A stretch of 46,826 nt of DNA. Source: Ignavibacteriota bacterium. Lineage in GTDB: Bacteria; Bacteroidota; Ignavibacteria; UBA10030; UBA6906. The notes below the pieces were generated by a model. It worked only from the letters and a program-made list of their open reading frames with translations, ran no database searches and was not told the origin of the DNA. The position numbers and the translations under genes were made by a program. This document shows, piece by piece, positions 18,676 to 28,460 of this stretch (position 1 is its first letter; the number at the start of each line of letters is the position of its first letter). The stretch lies in NCBI GenBank assembly GCA_003162635.1, contig PMNE01000032.1, positions 27,799 to 74,624 on the forward strand, in the 5' to 3' direction.

Positions 18676-20039
18676 AAAGGATGCTGCTGGCTGCAGTGCT
18701 GTGCACGTCGGTCGCGGCTGCGCAGGTTCCGAAGGCTTTGACGCTGGCCGACGCCATTGCATTGGGGATGGCGGCGAACAAGACCTTGAAAATCTCCGGA
18801 GCAAAAGAGGACGCGGCGAGGGGCAGGGCGGGTGAGGCCGGAACGGCACTTCTCCCATCATTGAGATTCGAGGGAAGCTACAGGAGGCTCAGCGAGATCG
18901 ATCCGTTTCAGATCAGTCTCCCGATACTTCCCGCCCCCATCGTGGTCTTCCCGTCGATTCCGAACACGTACACGATGCGGGCGACTCTTCAGCAGCCCCT
19001 CTTCACCGGCTTCAAACTGCTCAATAACGCCCGGGCTGCATCGCGGCTGGCGGATGCAGCGGCAGAGGATGAGGCCAATGATGAAGCCGAGGTTGTCGTC
19101 ACGGTGACCACGGCGTATTGGATGGAGTACCAGACGATCGAGAACAGAAAAGCCGTAGGGGAGAACGTCGCCCGCCTGGAAGCATACGAACGCGACACGA
19201 AGAACCTGATGCAGGCGGGATTGGCCACGAGGAACGATCTCCTCAAGGTGGAAGTCCAGCTTTCCAACGCCCGTCTCACACTTCTCGATGCCTCGAACGA
19301 TGTCCAGATTGCGCTCATGAACCTGAATATCGCCATCGGGGAACCCCTGGAGAACGACATCGTTCCGGTCTCGATCCCCGGCGGAGAAGACAGTGCATCT
19401 GCCGCAGACCCCGGGAAGGAGATGGCGTCGCTGTCCGAGGCTGCCGGGCGGAACCGTCCGGATCTGGCCGCCATGAAATTGCGCGTGGATGCCGCTGAGG
19501 CATCGCTCCACGCTGCGCAGGGAGGATGGTGGCCGCAGATCTTTCTCAGCGGCAGCTATTATTACAGCCGCCCGAACTCCCGTATCGTCCCTGCACGCGA
19601 TGAGTTCACCGGAACGTGGGACGTCGGCGTGACTCTCCAATTCGATGTCTGGAATTGGGGGCTCACCGGCTATCAGACCGACCAGGCGCGGGCTTCCCTC
19701 GTTCAGAACCAGTGGCTCTTTGAGCAGATGAAAGAGAATGCCTCCCTCGAAGTCAGAAAGAATGCGCTGACGGAATCACGGGCAAGGGAGAAGGTGGGTG
19801 TTGCCCGTCTCGGCGTGGAGCAGGCCGACGAAAACGTCCGATCGACAGACGAAAAATATGCAAAGGGGGCGGCGTCGTCCACCGATGTGCTGGATGCTTC
19901 TGTCGCCCTCCTCCAGGCACGAACCAACCTGACTGGGGCGCTCGTCGACCTGGAACTTGCTTACACCCGGCTCCTGAAGTCGCTCGGGGTCCGGTCCGGG
20001 AATCTCCGCGGTTCATCGGGGGAAACTCGTCATGAGTGA
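18672..20039 (+). CDS. TolC-family outer membrane efflux protein
   Basis: 455 residues with signal peptide (MKRMLLAAVLCTSVAAAQ). Two repeats of the outer-membrane efflux fold are visible: LTLADAIALGMAANKTLK at the start and the long helical regions around NARLTLLDASNDVQIALMNLNIAIG and LLQARTNLTGALVDLELAYTRLLKSLG near the end. It supplies the outer-membrane channel for the exporter. It sits between the two ATPase genes and overlaps the second by 8 bases. Confidence 0.93.
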   Translation: MKRMLLAAVLCTSVAAAQVPKALTLADAIALGMAANKTLKISGAKEDAARGRAGEAGTALLPSLRFEGSYRRLSEIDPFQISLPILPAPIVVFPSIPNTYTMRATLQQPLFTGFKLLNNARAASRLADAAAEDEANDEAEVVVTVTTAYWMEYQTIENRKAVGENVARLEAYERDTKNLMQAGLATRNDLLKVEVQLSNARLTLLDASNDVQIALMNLNIAIGEPLENDIVPVSIPGGEDSASAADPGKEMASLSEAAGRNRPDLAAMKLRVDAAEASLHAAQGGWWPQIFLSGSYYYSRPNSRIVPARDEFTGTWDVGVTLQFDVWNWGLTGYQTDQARASLVQNQWLFEQMKENASLEVRKNALTESRAREKVGVARLGVEQADENVRSTDEKYAKGAASSTDVLDASVALLQARTNLTGALVDLELAYTRLLKSLGVRSGNLRGSSGETRHE

Positions 20040-20994
20040 CCTGGCGATCGAAGTGCGGGATCTCACGAAGAAATTCAATCTTCCCGGCAGGCATCAGACA
20101 TTCACGGCCGTCGACCATATCAACTTTTCGGTCAAACGAGGGGAAGTCTTCGGGTTCCTTGGAGCGAACGGGGCAGGGAAATCCACGACAATCCGGATGC
20201 TGTGCGGCCTGCTCCAGCCCACCTCGGGGACAGCGACCGTCGGCGGGTTCGATATCAATACCCAGACCGAACTCCTGAAGAAGAACATCGGGTATATGTC
20301 GCAGCGCTTCTCCCTGTATGACGATCTCACGGTGGAGCAGAACATCCGTTTCTACGGGGGCATCTATGGCTTGCACAACCACCGCCTCCAGGAAAGAATG
20401 GAGTGGGTGCTTGCGATGGCCGACCTGAAGGGACGGGAAAAGAGTCTGACGCGGACCCTTTCCGGTGGATGGAAACAGCGGCTGGCGCTCGGCTGCGCAA
20501 TACTCCATGAGCCGCAGATCGTCTTCCTGGACGAACCGACCGGAGGCGTCGATCCGATCTCGCGTCGGAATTTTTGGGAGCTGATTAACGATCTCTCGTC
20601 ACAGGGAATCACCGTCCTGGTGACCACGCATTTCCTCGATGAAGCGGAGTATTGCAACGATATCATCCTGATCAACGCCGGCCGCCTGATCGCAAACGGG
20701 AGTCCGGTGGAGTTGAAAACGGAATACATCACGAACCCGATTCTCGAAGTCCGCCCCGCCGCCAACATCGTGGAAGCCATGGAAGTTGTTCGGACCCAGC
20801 CGTGGGCGTTGGAAACGTCGGTCTTCGGCACGGGGCTGCACGTGATGGTGGCCGATGCAAAGGAAGGGGAGCGCGCGATCAGGCTGGTGCTTGGCGCGCA
20901 AGGAATCGGGGTCGAACATATCGAGCGCATTTCTCCTTCGCTGGAGGATGTCTTCTTGTATCTGCTGGAAAAGGACACGGCGAATGCTGCGTAG
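20032..20994 (+). CDS. ABC-2 exporter ATP-binding protein (second)
   Basis: 320 residues. Walker A is GANGAGKST, the Q-loop region is IGYMSQRFSLYDDLTVEQNI, the signature is LSGGWKQR, Walker B is IVFLDEP, and the switch His lies in VTTHFLDEAE. It resembles the C-terminal half of YbhF. With the first ATPase it could form a heterodimer, doing with two proteins what E. coli does with one fused ATPase. Confidence 0.92.
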   Translation: MSDLAIEVRDLTKKFNLPGRHQTFTAVDHINFSVKRGEVFGFLGANGAGKSTTIRMLCGLLQPTSGTATVGGFDINTQTELLKKNIGYMSQRFSLYDDLTVEQNIRFYGGIYGLHNHRLQERMEWVLAMADLKGREKSLTRTLSGGWKQRLALGCAILHEPQIVFLDEPTGGVDPISRRNFWELINDLSSQGITVLVTTHFLDEAEYCNDIILINAGRLIANGSPVELKTEYITNPILEVRPAANIVEAMEVVRTQPWALETSVFGTGLHVMVADAKEGERAIRLVLGAQGIGVEHIERISPSLEDVFLYLLEKDTANAA

Positions 20995-21000
20995 GACACC

Positions 21001-22143
21001 ATGACAGGGAAGAACATGCTCCGTTCGCTCCGGCCGATCATCGTCAAGGAATTTCGCCAGATCCGCCGCGATCCAACATCGCTGGGGATGCTCCTGGTGC
21101 TCCCGGCCGCGCTGATTATTCTCGTGGGTTACGCGTTGAATTTCGACGTGAAGCACGTCCCTCTCATTATCTTCGACCAATCGAGGACCCCTGAGAGCAG
21201 GGCGTATCTGGAACATTTCAAGAACAGCGAATACTTCACCTGCCTGGGCGACGTGCGGGGCTACCGGGAGATCGACGAGATGTTCCTGCAGGGCGAGGCG
21301 AAGATCGCTCTCATCATCCCCGAGGAATATGCGAGGGAGCTTCTGGCGGGCCGCAGCGCGAAAGTCCAGATTCTTGTGGACGGTTCGGACGCCAACACGG
21401 CGGGCCAGGCCGTCGGGAACGCGGTGGGGGTGACGGCGGGCTACTCTTCGCGCCTGATGGCCGAGGCGTTCCGCACGGCAGGGGCGGCAGTGTACACGCC
21501 GATCGATTTTCGGCCGCGCATATGGTACAACCCCGACCTCATCTCGGCGCAGTTCCTTATTCCGGGCCTTATCGGCTTCATCCTCGTGCTGACGGCGGTG
21601 ATCTCGACTTCCCTCACCGTTGTGCGCGAAAAGGAACGGGGGACGATGGAACAGATCATGGTCTCACCTCTCCGTCCCATCCAGGTCATCCTGGGGAAGA
21701 CGATCCCGTATCTGTTCATCAGCATGGCGGCTGCCACGGTGGTCCTCGTGCTGGGGTACGTGTTGTTCGGTATTCACGTTCGGGGGAGCATCCTCCTGCT
21801 CTACTTTGCATTCCTGACCATCATCCTGGGCGCGCTTGGGCAGGGACTGCTGATCTCAACGGTGACCGACTCACAGCAAGTCGCCTTTATGATCTCGGTG
21901 TTCAGCTCGCTCCTTCCGTCGTTCCTCCTGTCGGGATTTGTCTTCCCGGTTTCGAATATGCCCGTCTTCCTCCAGGTACTCTCCAATCTCGCCGTCAATA
22001 AGTTCTTTCTTGTCGTCATTCGGAGCGTCATGCTGCGGGGAGTGGGTTTCGCTGCCGTGTGGGACCAATTCCTGTATATGACAATCTTCGCTGTCGTCAT
22101 GCTCGGCCTCAGCATCCGGCGTATGCAGAAACGGAGTACCTGA
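21001..22143 (+). CDS. ABC-2 type permease (first)
   Basis: 380 residues in the YbhS/YbhR/YhhJ layout: one N-terminal helix (about 27-45), a large extracytoplasmic domain (about 46-175), then five C-terminal helices. VREKERGTMEQIMVSPLRPIQVILGKTIPY is the conserved cytosolic coupling segment. It starts 6 bases after the second ATPase. Confidence 0.92.
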   Translation: MTGKNMLRSLRPIIVKEFRQIRRDPTSLGMLLVLPAALIILVGYALNFDVKHVPLIIFDQSRTPESRAYLEHFKNSEYFTCLGDVRGYREIDEMFLQGEAKIALIIPEEYARELLAGRSAKVQILVDGSDANTAGQAVGNAVGVTAGYSSRLMAEAFRTAGAAVYTPIDFRPRIWYNPDLISAQFLIPGLIGFILVLTAVISTSLTVVREKERGTMEQIMVSPLRPIQVILGKTIPYLFISMAAATVVLVLGYVLFGIHVRGSILLLYFAFLTIILGALGQGLLISTVTDSQQVAFMISVFSSLLPSFLLSGFVFPVSNMPVFLQVLSNLAVNKFFLVVIRSVMLRGVGFAAVWDQFLYMTIFAVVMLGLSIRRMQKRST

Positions 22144-23280
22144 ATGGAGGAGAACCTTCGGATTATCTGGGAAATCGTCAAGAAGGAATTCTACCAGATC
22201 CGGCAGGACCGCCGGATGCTGGGGATCTCCGTGGCTGCGCCGATCCTCCAGGTGCTGCTGCTGGGGTATGCGGCGACGACGGACATCAGATACAGCAATA
22301 TGGTGATCTGTGACGAAGACAGAACAGAGGAGAGCCGCGCGCTCATCCGGCGGTTTACGACGTCGGGGTATTTCATCCAGCAGTACAATGTCAACGTGCC
22401 CGATGCCATCGACAGGTATCTGGAGAACGGAAGGGCATCGATTGCTCTTCTCATCCCTCGGGATTTCGGAAGCAAGGTCCTCGCCCGGACGACGGTACAG
22501 GTGCAAGTGATCCTCGATGGCGCGGATGCAAATTCCGCCAACGTGCTCTTGAGCTATGCAACGCAGATCATCAATTCCCACTCGCAAGCGCTCCAGGCGG
22601 GCGTCGTTCCCGCCTTCGGCAGGAGATCCGTCGGTATCGTGGCGCCCGAGCCGCGCGTTTGGTTCAACCCCGATCTGCTCAGTTCCAACTTTATGGTGCC
22701 GGGCGTCGTTGCCCTGGTGCTCATGATCATTACGATGATGCTCACCTCCCTCGGCATCGTGAAGGAGAAGGAGATCGGCACCCTTGAACAGTTGATGGTC
22801 ACGCCGATCAAACCGTACCAGCTCATCATCGGGAAACTCATCCCGTTTGCCGCGATCGGCTTCCTCGACGTCCTTGCCGTTCTGGCCATCGCACGGTACT
22901 GGTTTCACGTCCCCCTCGTCGGGAGTCTCCTCCTGCTGTTTGCTCTCAGCGGCCTGTTCATTCTCACGACGTTGGGAATCGGGCTGTGGATTTCGACGAT
23001 CGCGAAAACGCAGCAGCAGGCGATGCTGATCGCCCAGTTCTTCTTCTTCATGCCTTTCATGTACCTCTCGGGCTTTGCCTTCCCGATTGCGAACATGCCG
23101 AAGGTTATCCAGTATTGCACGTACGCCATTCCGCTCCGCTACTTTCTCGAAATTGTCCGGGGAATATTCCTGAAGGGGGCCGGTCTCCGGGAACTGTGGA
23201 GCCAGGCTTTGGCCCTTTTGATCATCGGAGTGACCATCCTGACGTTGAGCGTTTTGCGCTTCAGCAAGAAGCTTGAGTAG
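22144..23280 (+). CDS. ABC-2 type permease (second)
   Basis: 378 residues, with the same layout as the preceding permease and clearly a paralogue: VKEKEIGTLEQLMVTPIKPYQLIIGKLIPF corresponds to the partner's coupling segment. Its ATG directly follows the first permease's stop. The two should form a heterodimeric channel. The export substrate is unknown. Confidence 0.92.
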   Translation: MEENLRIIWEIVKKEFYQIRQDRRMLGISVAAPILQVLLLGYAATTDIRYSNMVICDEDRTEESRALIRRFTTSGYFIQQYNVNVPDAIDRYLENGRASIALLIPRDFGSKVLARTTVQVQVILDGADANSANVLLSYATQIINSHSQALQAGVVPAFGRRSVGIVAPEPRVWFNPDLLSSNFMVPGVVALVLMIITMMLTSLGIVKEKEIGTLEQLMVTPIKPYQLIIGKLIPFAAIGFLDVLAVLAIARYWFHVPLVGSLLLLFALSGLFILTTLGIGLWISTIAKTQQQAMLIAQFFFFMPFMYLSGFAFPIANMPKVIQYCTYAIPLRYFLEIVRGIFLKGAGLRELWSQALALLIIGVTILTLSVLRFSKKLE

Positions 23281-23331
23281 AGAAAGGGGGGAGACTGTCG
23301 GTTTCCTTCCTGCTTTCCCGATTCCGCCCTC

Positions 23332-23362
23332 TTTCGTTCCGGCGGAAGAACTCGTATATTGC
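23332..23362 (+). promoter_or_regulatory. Possible promoter for the phosphatase-like gene
   Basis: TTT (23332-23334), 20 bases, TATATTGC (23355-23362). It resembles the other promoters here except for TTT in place of TTG. It would give a leader of about 20 bases before GTG 23389. Confidence 0.3.
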
Positions 23363-23388
23363 ACGCCATAACCACCGCCGGAGGATAC

Positions 23389-24636
23389 GTGCGCGTCCCT
23401 TTCGTGCTTCGCTCTGCTCCTATCGTCTGTTGCATCCCGCTTGCCATGCTTGCTTTGTCACCGCCGCCGGACGCTGCGGGTGGGGAGCAGGTCGGGGCAA
23501 GGCGGGGATTAACCGTCATCGCGATCGGCGATGCGGGTGAAACATCGGGTGCACAACGCGGGTGCGGAATGTACCTCACCAATATGTACACCGGTCAGCA
23601 TGATGCCGGGAGCTTTCAGGTGCTCATCTTCCTGGGAAACAACTTCATGCCGATGGGACTGAACGTTCCACCCGGGGATGTTCCCGGGAAGGTGAGCACG
23701 ATTGCCGATCCGTTCAAAGTTCCGATGGCGGGGCTTGGAGCGCGGAACGTCCATGCAATTCCCGGCAACCATGACTATTATGCCCGTTATGCGATTGAGA
23801 AGTCCGCTTTTTTCGGTCTGTTCAAGACTGAAGAGATGCCGATCGGATTGACCGGTCGTGGCAACGACCGGGAGGCCGCGCTGGATTTCTGGTCCTACCA
23901 CGCGGGTCTGCCGGCAGAAGCGACGTATCCTCTCGGTGAAAACTCGCCGGACAGCGTCCAGTTCATTTTTTTTGATACCGCCCTTCCCCTGCGAACGCCT
24001 TCCTCCCTCTGGACTCCGGCGCTCGATAGTCTGCGCCATATCCTGCAGGCCGATCATGCGCGTCCCGGCATTGTCTGGCATCTCCTGTGCACCCATCACC
24101 CTTTCGCGACGGTGGGGGTTCACGGCGGATACAGTTTGTGGGACGAAGAAACGAATGACGCAGCGTATGTCACTCCATGCGACAGGGATTCCAACGCGTT
24201 GGCATGGTTTAAGAATCTGCTGGATCCCGAGGATGTGTGTGCCGACAGATATCGTCAGCTTGTGGATTCGTTGAAACAGATTATCAATGCGTCGGGCATC
24301 ATGATCCAGGCAGCGATTGCCGGGCATGACGGCAGCATGCAGTTTTTGCTCACGGGGGAGGACGGGGTACGGCAGCCATTTCCCTCTCTCCAGATCGTCT
24401 CCGGGGCAGGTTCGGTACCGACGATGGTGCGCTCCCCCAGGCCTCCGCGCATCTACACATCCGCCGAGCACGATCCCCTGAAGAAGGGGGAATCAGCCCC
24501 GGGATTTGCGCAGATCTTTCTCGCGGCGGACCGGATGAGAGTCGTTTTTTACAATGCCGACAATGGCGATCGAATCGACATGGGTGACGGGAAAAAGGAA
24601 TTCTGGATCGACCGGGATGGCCGGTTGATTCCTTAA
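23389..24636 (+). CDS. Purple-acid-phosphatase-like exported protein with altered metal ligands
   Basis: 415 residues from GTG 23389, which has GGAGGA just upstream and opens a signal-peptide-like segment; TTG 23359 also exists but lies in a possible promoter. The calcineurin-like metallophosphoesterase order is visible: GDAG, a GDxxY-equivalent site, GNHDY (His128), CTHHPF and a GHxH-equivalent site. The second motif reads GNNFM (Asn84-Asn85), replacing the bridging Asp and the Tyr ligand of purple acid phosphatases; the last reads GHDG, without the second His. The fold seems kept, but normal two-metal catalysis is doubtful. It overlaps the next gene (TAATG). Confidence 0.7.
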   Translation: MRVPFVLRSAPIVCCIPLAMLALSPPPDAAGGEQVGARRGLTVIAIGDAGETSGAQRGCGMYLTNMYTGQHDAGSFQVLIFLGNNFMPMGLNVPPGDVPGKVSTIADPFKVPMAGLGARNVHAIPGNHDYYARYAIEKSAFFGLFKTEEMPIGLTGRGNDREAALDFWSYHAGLPAEATYPLGENSPDSVQFIFFDTALPLRTPSSLWTPALDSLRHILQADHARPGIVWHLLCTHHPFATVGVHGGYSLWDEETNDAAYVTPCDRDSNALAWFKNLLDPEDVCADRYRQLVDSLKQIINASGIMIQAAIAGHDGSMQFLLTGEDGVRQPFPSLQIVSGAGSVPTMVRSPRPPRIYTSAEHDPLKKGESAPGFAQIFLAADRMRVVFYNADNGDRIDMGDGKKEFWIDRDGRLIP

Positions 24637-25382
24637 TGGAAGACCGCGAAGAAAGGAGTGCTCCATCGAAGATGAATCGACCCGCGCTGGAGGAGGTATT
24701 CTTTCCACCGTTTGAAGGCTTTCCGGAAGAAGGGCTCTCGTTCCTTCGCCGGTTGAAACGGAACAACAACCGTCCCTGGTTCCAGCTCCACAAGAGCGAG
24801 TACGAAGAGACGGTGAAATTTCCCATGCAGTGTCTGATCGCCGGACTTGCGGCGCGGATGTCGGGCGAGGCGCCGGAATTTGTTTTCGATCCGAAGCGGT
24901 CGCTCTTTCGCATCTACCGGGATGTCCGTTTCAGCAGGAACAAGGCCCCGTACAAGACCAATGTGGCAGCCGCGTTCGGAGCGAGGGGGAAGCAGGCGGG
25001 AAAAGAGGACTCGCCGGGATTCTACCTCGGCATCGAACCGGGCGAGGTGTTCATCGGCGGGGGTATCTACATGCCGTGGGGAGAACAGCTGAAGCGGATC
25101 AGGCACAGCATTGCGGATCGCCCTTCCGAATTTCTTGACGTGGTCCGTGCCCCGCGTTTCAGAAAAATCTTCGGGGAAATCATCGGCGACAAACTGACGA
25201 AGGCCCCACTGGGATTTCCGAAGGAACACCCGATGATCGGGTACCTCCGCTACAAACAGTTCTTTGTGGGAATTGACGTCGATGAAAAGAAATGCCACAG
25301 TCCCAGGTTTCAGGAGACCGTGGCCGGGGTTTTTGCCGATGCGCTGCCGTTTCTCCGCTGGCTCGTGGGATCGCTCCGCTGA
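24636..25382 (+). CDS. DUF2461 family protein
   Basis: 248 residues. The sequence fits the DUF2461/TIGR02453 family: GLSFLRRLKRNNNRPWFQLHKSEYEE near the start, FRIYRDVRFSRNKAPYKTN in the middle, and GFYLGIEPGEVFIGGGIYMP. Biochemical function is not known for the family. ATG 24636 overlaps the upstream stop; ATG 24672 (MNRPALEEV) is an alternative closer to the conserved domain. No membrane segments. Confidence 0.88.
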   Translation: MEDREERSAPSKMNRPALEEVFFPPFEGFPEEGLSFLRRLKRNNNRPWFQLHKSEYEETVKFPMQCLIAGLAARMSGEAPEFVFDPKRSLFRIYRDVRFSRNKAPYKTNVAAAFGARGKQAGKEDSPGFYLGIEPGEVFIGGGIYMPWGEQLKRIRHSIADRPSEFLDVVRAPRFRKIFGEIIGDKLTKAPLGFPKEHPMIGYLRYKQFFVGIDVDEKKCHSPRFQETVAGVFADALPFLRWLVGSLR

Positions 25383-25397
25383 GCCGGGAGTTCCTTC

Positions 25398-26567
25398 TTA
25401 TGCCGACCGAAGCGCCTCCAGGATGCTCAGCCGCGAAGCTCTGACTGCGGGGAGGAAGCCCCCGACGAGCCCCATGATGATCGAAAAGGCGAGGGAAGTC
25501 ACGATGATGGAGGGGGAGAGCGAGAAGCCAAAGGCAAGTTCGGAGAACGACGCAAAGTTCATCATGGAGACGGAGAAGAACTGGAGAAACGAGGCAAGGA
25601 CGAGCCCTGCCACGCCCCCGATGAAGGAGAGGAAGACCGATTCGACCAGGAACGCCGCAAGGACGCTCCGCCGGCGGAACCCGAGGGCCCGGAGGGTTCC
25701 AATTTCAACTGTCCGGTTGGAAACCGCCGCGTACATGGTGATCATTGCCCCGATCATCGCTCCGAGACTGAATATCACGGTGATCACGATACCGAGGATC
25801 CGGATGAATGTCGACATCGTCTCCGATTGTTCTTCGTAGAACTGTTTCTCCCGCTTGGCCTCGAATTCATTCAACCGGATGTCCTTCCCGAAAGCTGCAA
25901 CGAAATCATTGTACGATTCCGGCCGATCAAGCTTTATCGTCACGGTCGAGTAGACGGGTCGCTGAAACGCCTGTTCGATCTGGTTGACGTCCCCCCAGAA
26001 TTCCGAATCGAACCCGCTTCCTTCGGTATTGAAAACACCGACGATCGTCCATTGATCGCCGCCAAATTTTACCTGGCTGCCGATGGAGACGCCCTTGTAC
26101 CTTTTCACCGTTGATTTTCCCACGATGATCTCCCGGGCCCCCCATTGGAACATCCTTCCCTCCGTGATCCTGATCTGGGGGCGGATTTGGAATGCTTCCG
26201 GCGCGACACCGCGGACGGTAAGATTGCCGTAACCTTCATCATTCGTGTACGGGAGATTGATCACGACGACCACCTCGCCCGAGGCGAGCGGTTTGCCTTC
26301 AGCCGTCCTGGCAACCTGCGGCAGCGACATCATGATGCCTGCCTGGTCCTTGCCGATAATGCTGGTGATCTCTGCCGATGCCGAGACGCGGAGCGCGATA
26401 ATATTACCATCAGAACCCGTTGCCACGAGCGTTTTTTCCAGGCCGTGAGCCATCATCAGCACGGCGGAAAAGACAAAAACGACAAGGGCAACGCCGGCCA
26501 CAGTCAGTCCGGTCGTCAGCCTTCGGTTGCGGAAGTTGCGGATGGTGTATTTCAGGGGAATCTTCAT
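25398..26567 (-). CDS. FtsX/MacB-type ABC permease (second of pair)
   Basis: 389 residues. One N-terminal helix (about 17-40), a periplasmic MacB-like core domain (about 45-260), then three C-terminal helices of the FtsX domain (VSNRTVEIGTLRALGFRRRSVLAAFLVES). This layout belongs to mechanotransmitting ABC systems (MacB, LolCE) that act on the periplasm or outer membrane. Last gene of a four-gene minus-strand operon, 22 bases after the other permease. Confidence 0.92.
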   Translation of the reverse strand: MKIPLKYTIRNFRNRRLTTGLTVAGVALVVFVFSAVLMMAHGLEKTLVATGSDGNIIALRVSASAEITSIIGKDQAGIMMSLPQVARTAEGKPLASGEVVVVINLPYTNDEGYGNLTVRGVAPEAFQIRPQIRITEGRMFQWGAREIIVGKSTVKRYKGVSIGSQVKFGGDQWTIVGVFNTEGSGFDSEFWGDVNQIEQAFQRPVYSTVTIKLDRPESYNDFVAAFGKDIRLNEFEAKREKQFYEEQSETMSTFIRILGIVITVIFSLGAMIGAMITMYAAVSNRTVEIGTLRALGFRRRSVLAAFLVESVFLSFIGGVAGLVLASFLQFFSVSMMNFASFSELAFGFSLSPSIIVTSLAFSIIMGLVGGFLPAVRASRLSILEALRSA

Positions 26568-26589
26568 AAGAGAGCCTTCGCAGATGGTG

Positions 26590-27750
26590 TCATCCTACCT
26601 GACGGAGTCCGTCGACGATCCGTGTGCTGATTGCGCGCTGGATGGGGAATATCGAGCTGAGGATGCCCACCAGAACAGCGGAACTGACGCCAAGAATGAG
26701 CGTGATGGTCTCCACCTGGAAAACGGGGAACCATCCCTTCGGCATGACGGCGGCAAACCCGGCCACGAGGGGGAACGTGCCCGCCAAACCGAGACCCCCG
26801 CCGAGGCATGCGATCAGTAGGGATTCGCCGCCGATCAGTCCCACGATGTGCCAGCCGGTAAACCCCAGCGTCTTAAGGACTGCATATTCCTGTGTTCGTT
26901 CGCGTGCCGACATGATCATCGTGTTTCCGAGAACGAGGAGGATAATGCCGACGATAACGAAGGAAATGACATTCATCGCCGTCAGGATAGCTCCCACGGA
27001 AGCCAGGAAGTCCTGTTGGAAGGCGCGCTCAGTCTCTGTTTTTGTCTCTGCCGGGGAATTCTCGAAGAGGGCGTCCACCTTCTGCGAGATTGAGGCGGCT
27101 TCGGCGGGGTTCTTCACTTTGATAACGTACCATCCCACCTGATTGGCCCGGCCCGGCGACTGGTCCTTCATGCGCTCGTTCAGGTATTCCCAATGAAAGA
27201 ACATGTTGGACGGGTCCGTGACCTTGTCCTTGGGAGTGTAGATCCCGCGCACCACGAATTCCCACTTGCCCGGGTAGATGTCGCCATCGACGGGCATGAT
27301 GTCGCCAAGTTTCAGGTTGTACCGTTCGGCAATTTGACTGCCGATAATGCAGGAATTCCTCTCCTTCTTGAAGACTGCAAGCTGCTCGGGAGGCACGATA
27401 CATTCAGGATACACGTCGATGTAGTTATCTCCGGGCACGGCAAGACGCGCAAAGAACTGGTTCTTGTCGATGTACACCCCGCCGAACCAATTGGCGAAGG
27501 TGACATCTTCCACGCCGGGGACCCGCGCGATCTGATCCTTATACGAGAGTGGGAGCGTAAAGATAAACGACACCGCGTCACGGGTGATCAGCCGATTCGC
27601 GGCCGATGCCTCAACGCCGACGTTCCACGCGGTGACCACGGTCCGCAACATGCCGAACGCCGTGACGGCGATCGCGATGCCAAGAACGGTCAACGCGGCA
27701 CGCAGCTTGTGCCGCATCATGTTCTTCCAGACGAGCTTCACGATCTTCAT
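26590..27750 (-). CDS. FtsX/MacB-type ABC permease (first of pair)
   Basis: 386 residues, with the same architecture as its neighbour. The FtsX coupling region is [30 protein letters not shown]. The periplasmic domain contains long stretches ([22 protein letters not shown]) typical of MacB core domains. Start and ATPase stop overlap (ATGA). Confidence 0.92.
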   Translation of the reverse strand: MKIVKLVWKNMMRHKLRAALTVLGIAIAVTAFGMLRTVVTAWNVGVEASAANRLITRDAVSFIFTLPLSYKDQIARVPGVEDVTFANWFGGVYIDKNQFFARLAVPGDNYIDVYPECIVPPEQLAVFKKERNSCIIGSQIAERYNLKLGDIMPVDGDIYPGKWEFVVRGIYTPKDKVTDPSNMFFHWEYLNERMKDQSPGRANQVGWYVIKVKNPAEAASISQKVDALFENSPAETKTETERAFQQDFLASVGAILTAMNVISFVIVGIILLVLGNTMIMSARERTQEYAVLKTLGFTGWHIVGLIGGESLLIACLGGGLGLAGTFPLVAGFAAVMPKGWFPVFQVETITLILGVSSAVLVGILSSIFPIQRAISTRIVDGLRQVG

Positions 27751-28433
27751 GCGCTCAACTCCCCTTTTTCGAGGTGCATGACCGTGTGGGCCTTCTCCGC
27801 AGCACGGGGATCATGGGTTACCATGACAATCGTCTTCTTATATTCCGCATTCAGTTGTTCAAGAAGAGCCATGATCTCTCCGGCCGAAACCCGGTCGAGA
27901 TCGCCGGTGGGCTCGTCCGCCACGATGATGGTTGGATCCGTCACGATGGCCCGGGCGATGGCAACCCGCTGCTCCTGTCCGCCGGAGAGCTGTTTGGGAT
28001 AATGCGACATCCTGTCGCCCAGTCCGACAAGTCGCAGGGCCGCTTCCACATGTTCGCGCCGGCCCTTCTTCTTCAGGGAAGTCAGCAGGAGGGGAAGCTC
28101 GACATTTTCATATGCCGTCAACACGGGAAGCAGGTTATAGAACTGGAAGATGAATCCGACATTGGATGACCGCCAGCGGGCCAGCGTCGATTCGTTCATC
28201 ATGCCGATATCGACACCGTTCACGATGACGTTGCCCGACGTAGGACGGTCGATGCCGGCGATAAGATTAAGCAATGTGGTCTTCCCTGAGCCGGAAGGAC
28301 CCATCAGGGCGAGGAATTCTCCCTCCGGGACGACAAGGGAAACAGAGTGGAGGACCGGGATCTCCAGACTGTCCCGTCGGTACGATTTTGAGACGTTGGT
28401 AATTTCAATCATCGTGCGGCGGTCTGCTGCCAT
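27747..28433 (-). CDS. MacB/LolD-type ABC transporter ATP-binding protein
   Basis: 228 residues. Walker [10 protein letters not shown], signature LSGGQEQR, Walker [13 protein letters not shown] and the switch His in VTHDP; the LolD-family motif [22 protein letters not shown] is complete. GGAG 7 bases before ATG 28433 supports that start. It follows the adaptor gene by 27 bases and is coupled to the first permease. Confidence 0.95.
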   Translation of the reverse strand: MAADRRTMIEITNVSKSYRRDSLEIPVLHSVSLVVPEGEFLALMGPSGSGKTTLLNLIAGIDRPTSGNVIVNGVDIGMMNESTLARWRSSNVGFIFQFYNLLPVLTAYENVELPLLLTSLKKKGRREHVEAALRLVGLGDRMSHYPKQLSGGQEQRVAIARAIVTDPTIIVADEPTGDLDRVSAGEIMALLEQLNAEYKKTIVMVTHDPRAAEKAHTVMHLEKGELSA

Positions 28434-28460
28434 GGTGAGTCTCCGTTGATGGAATGCCGA

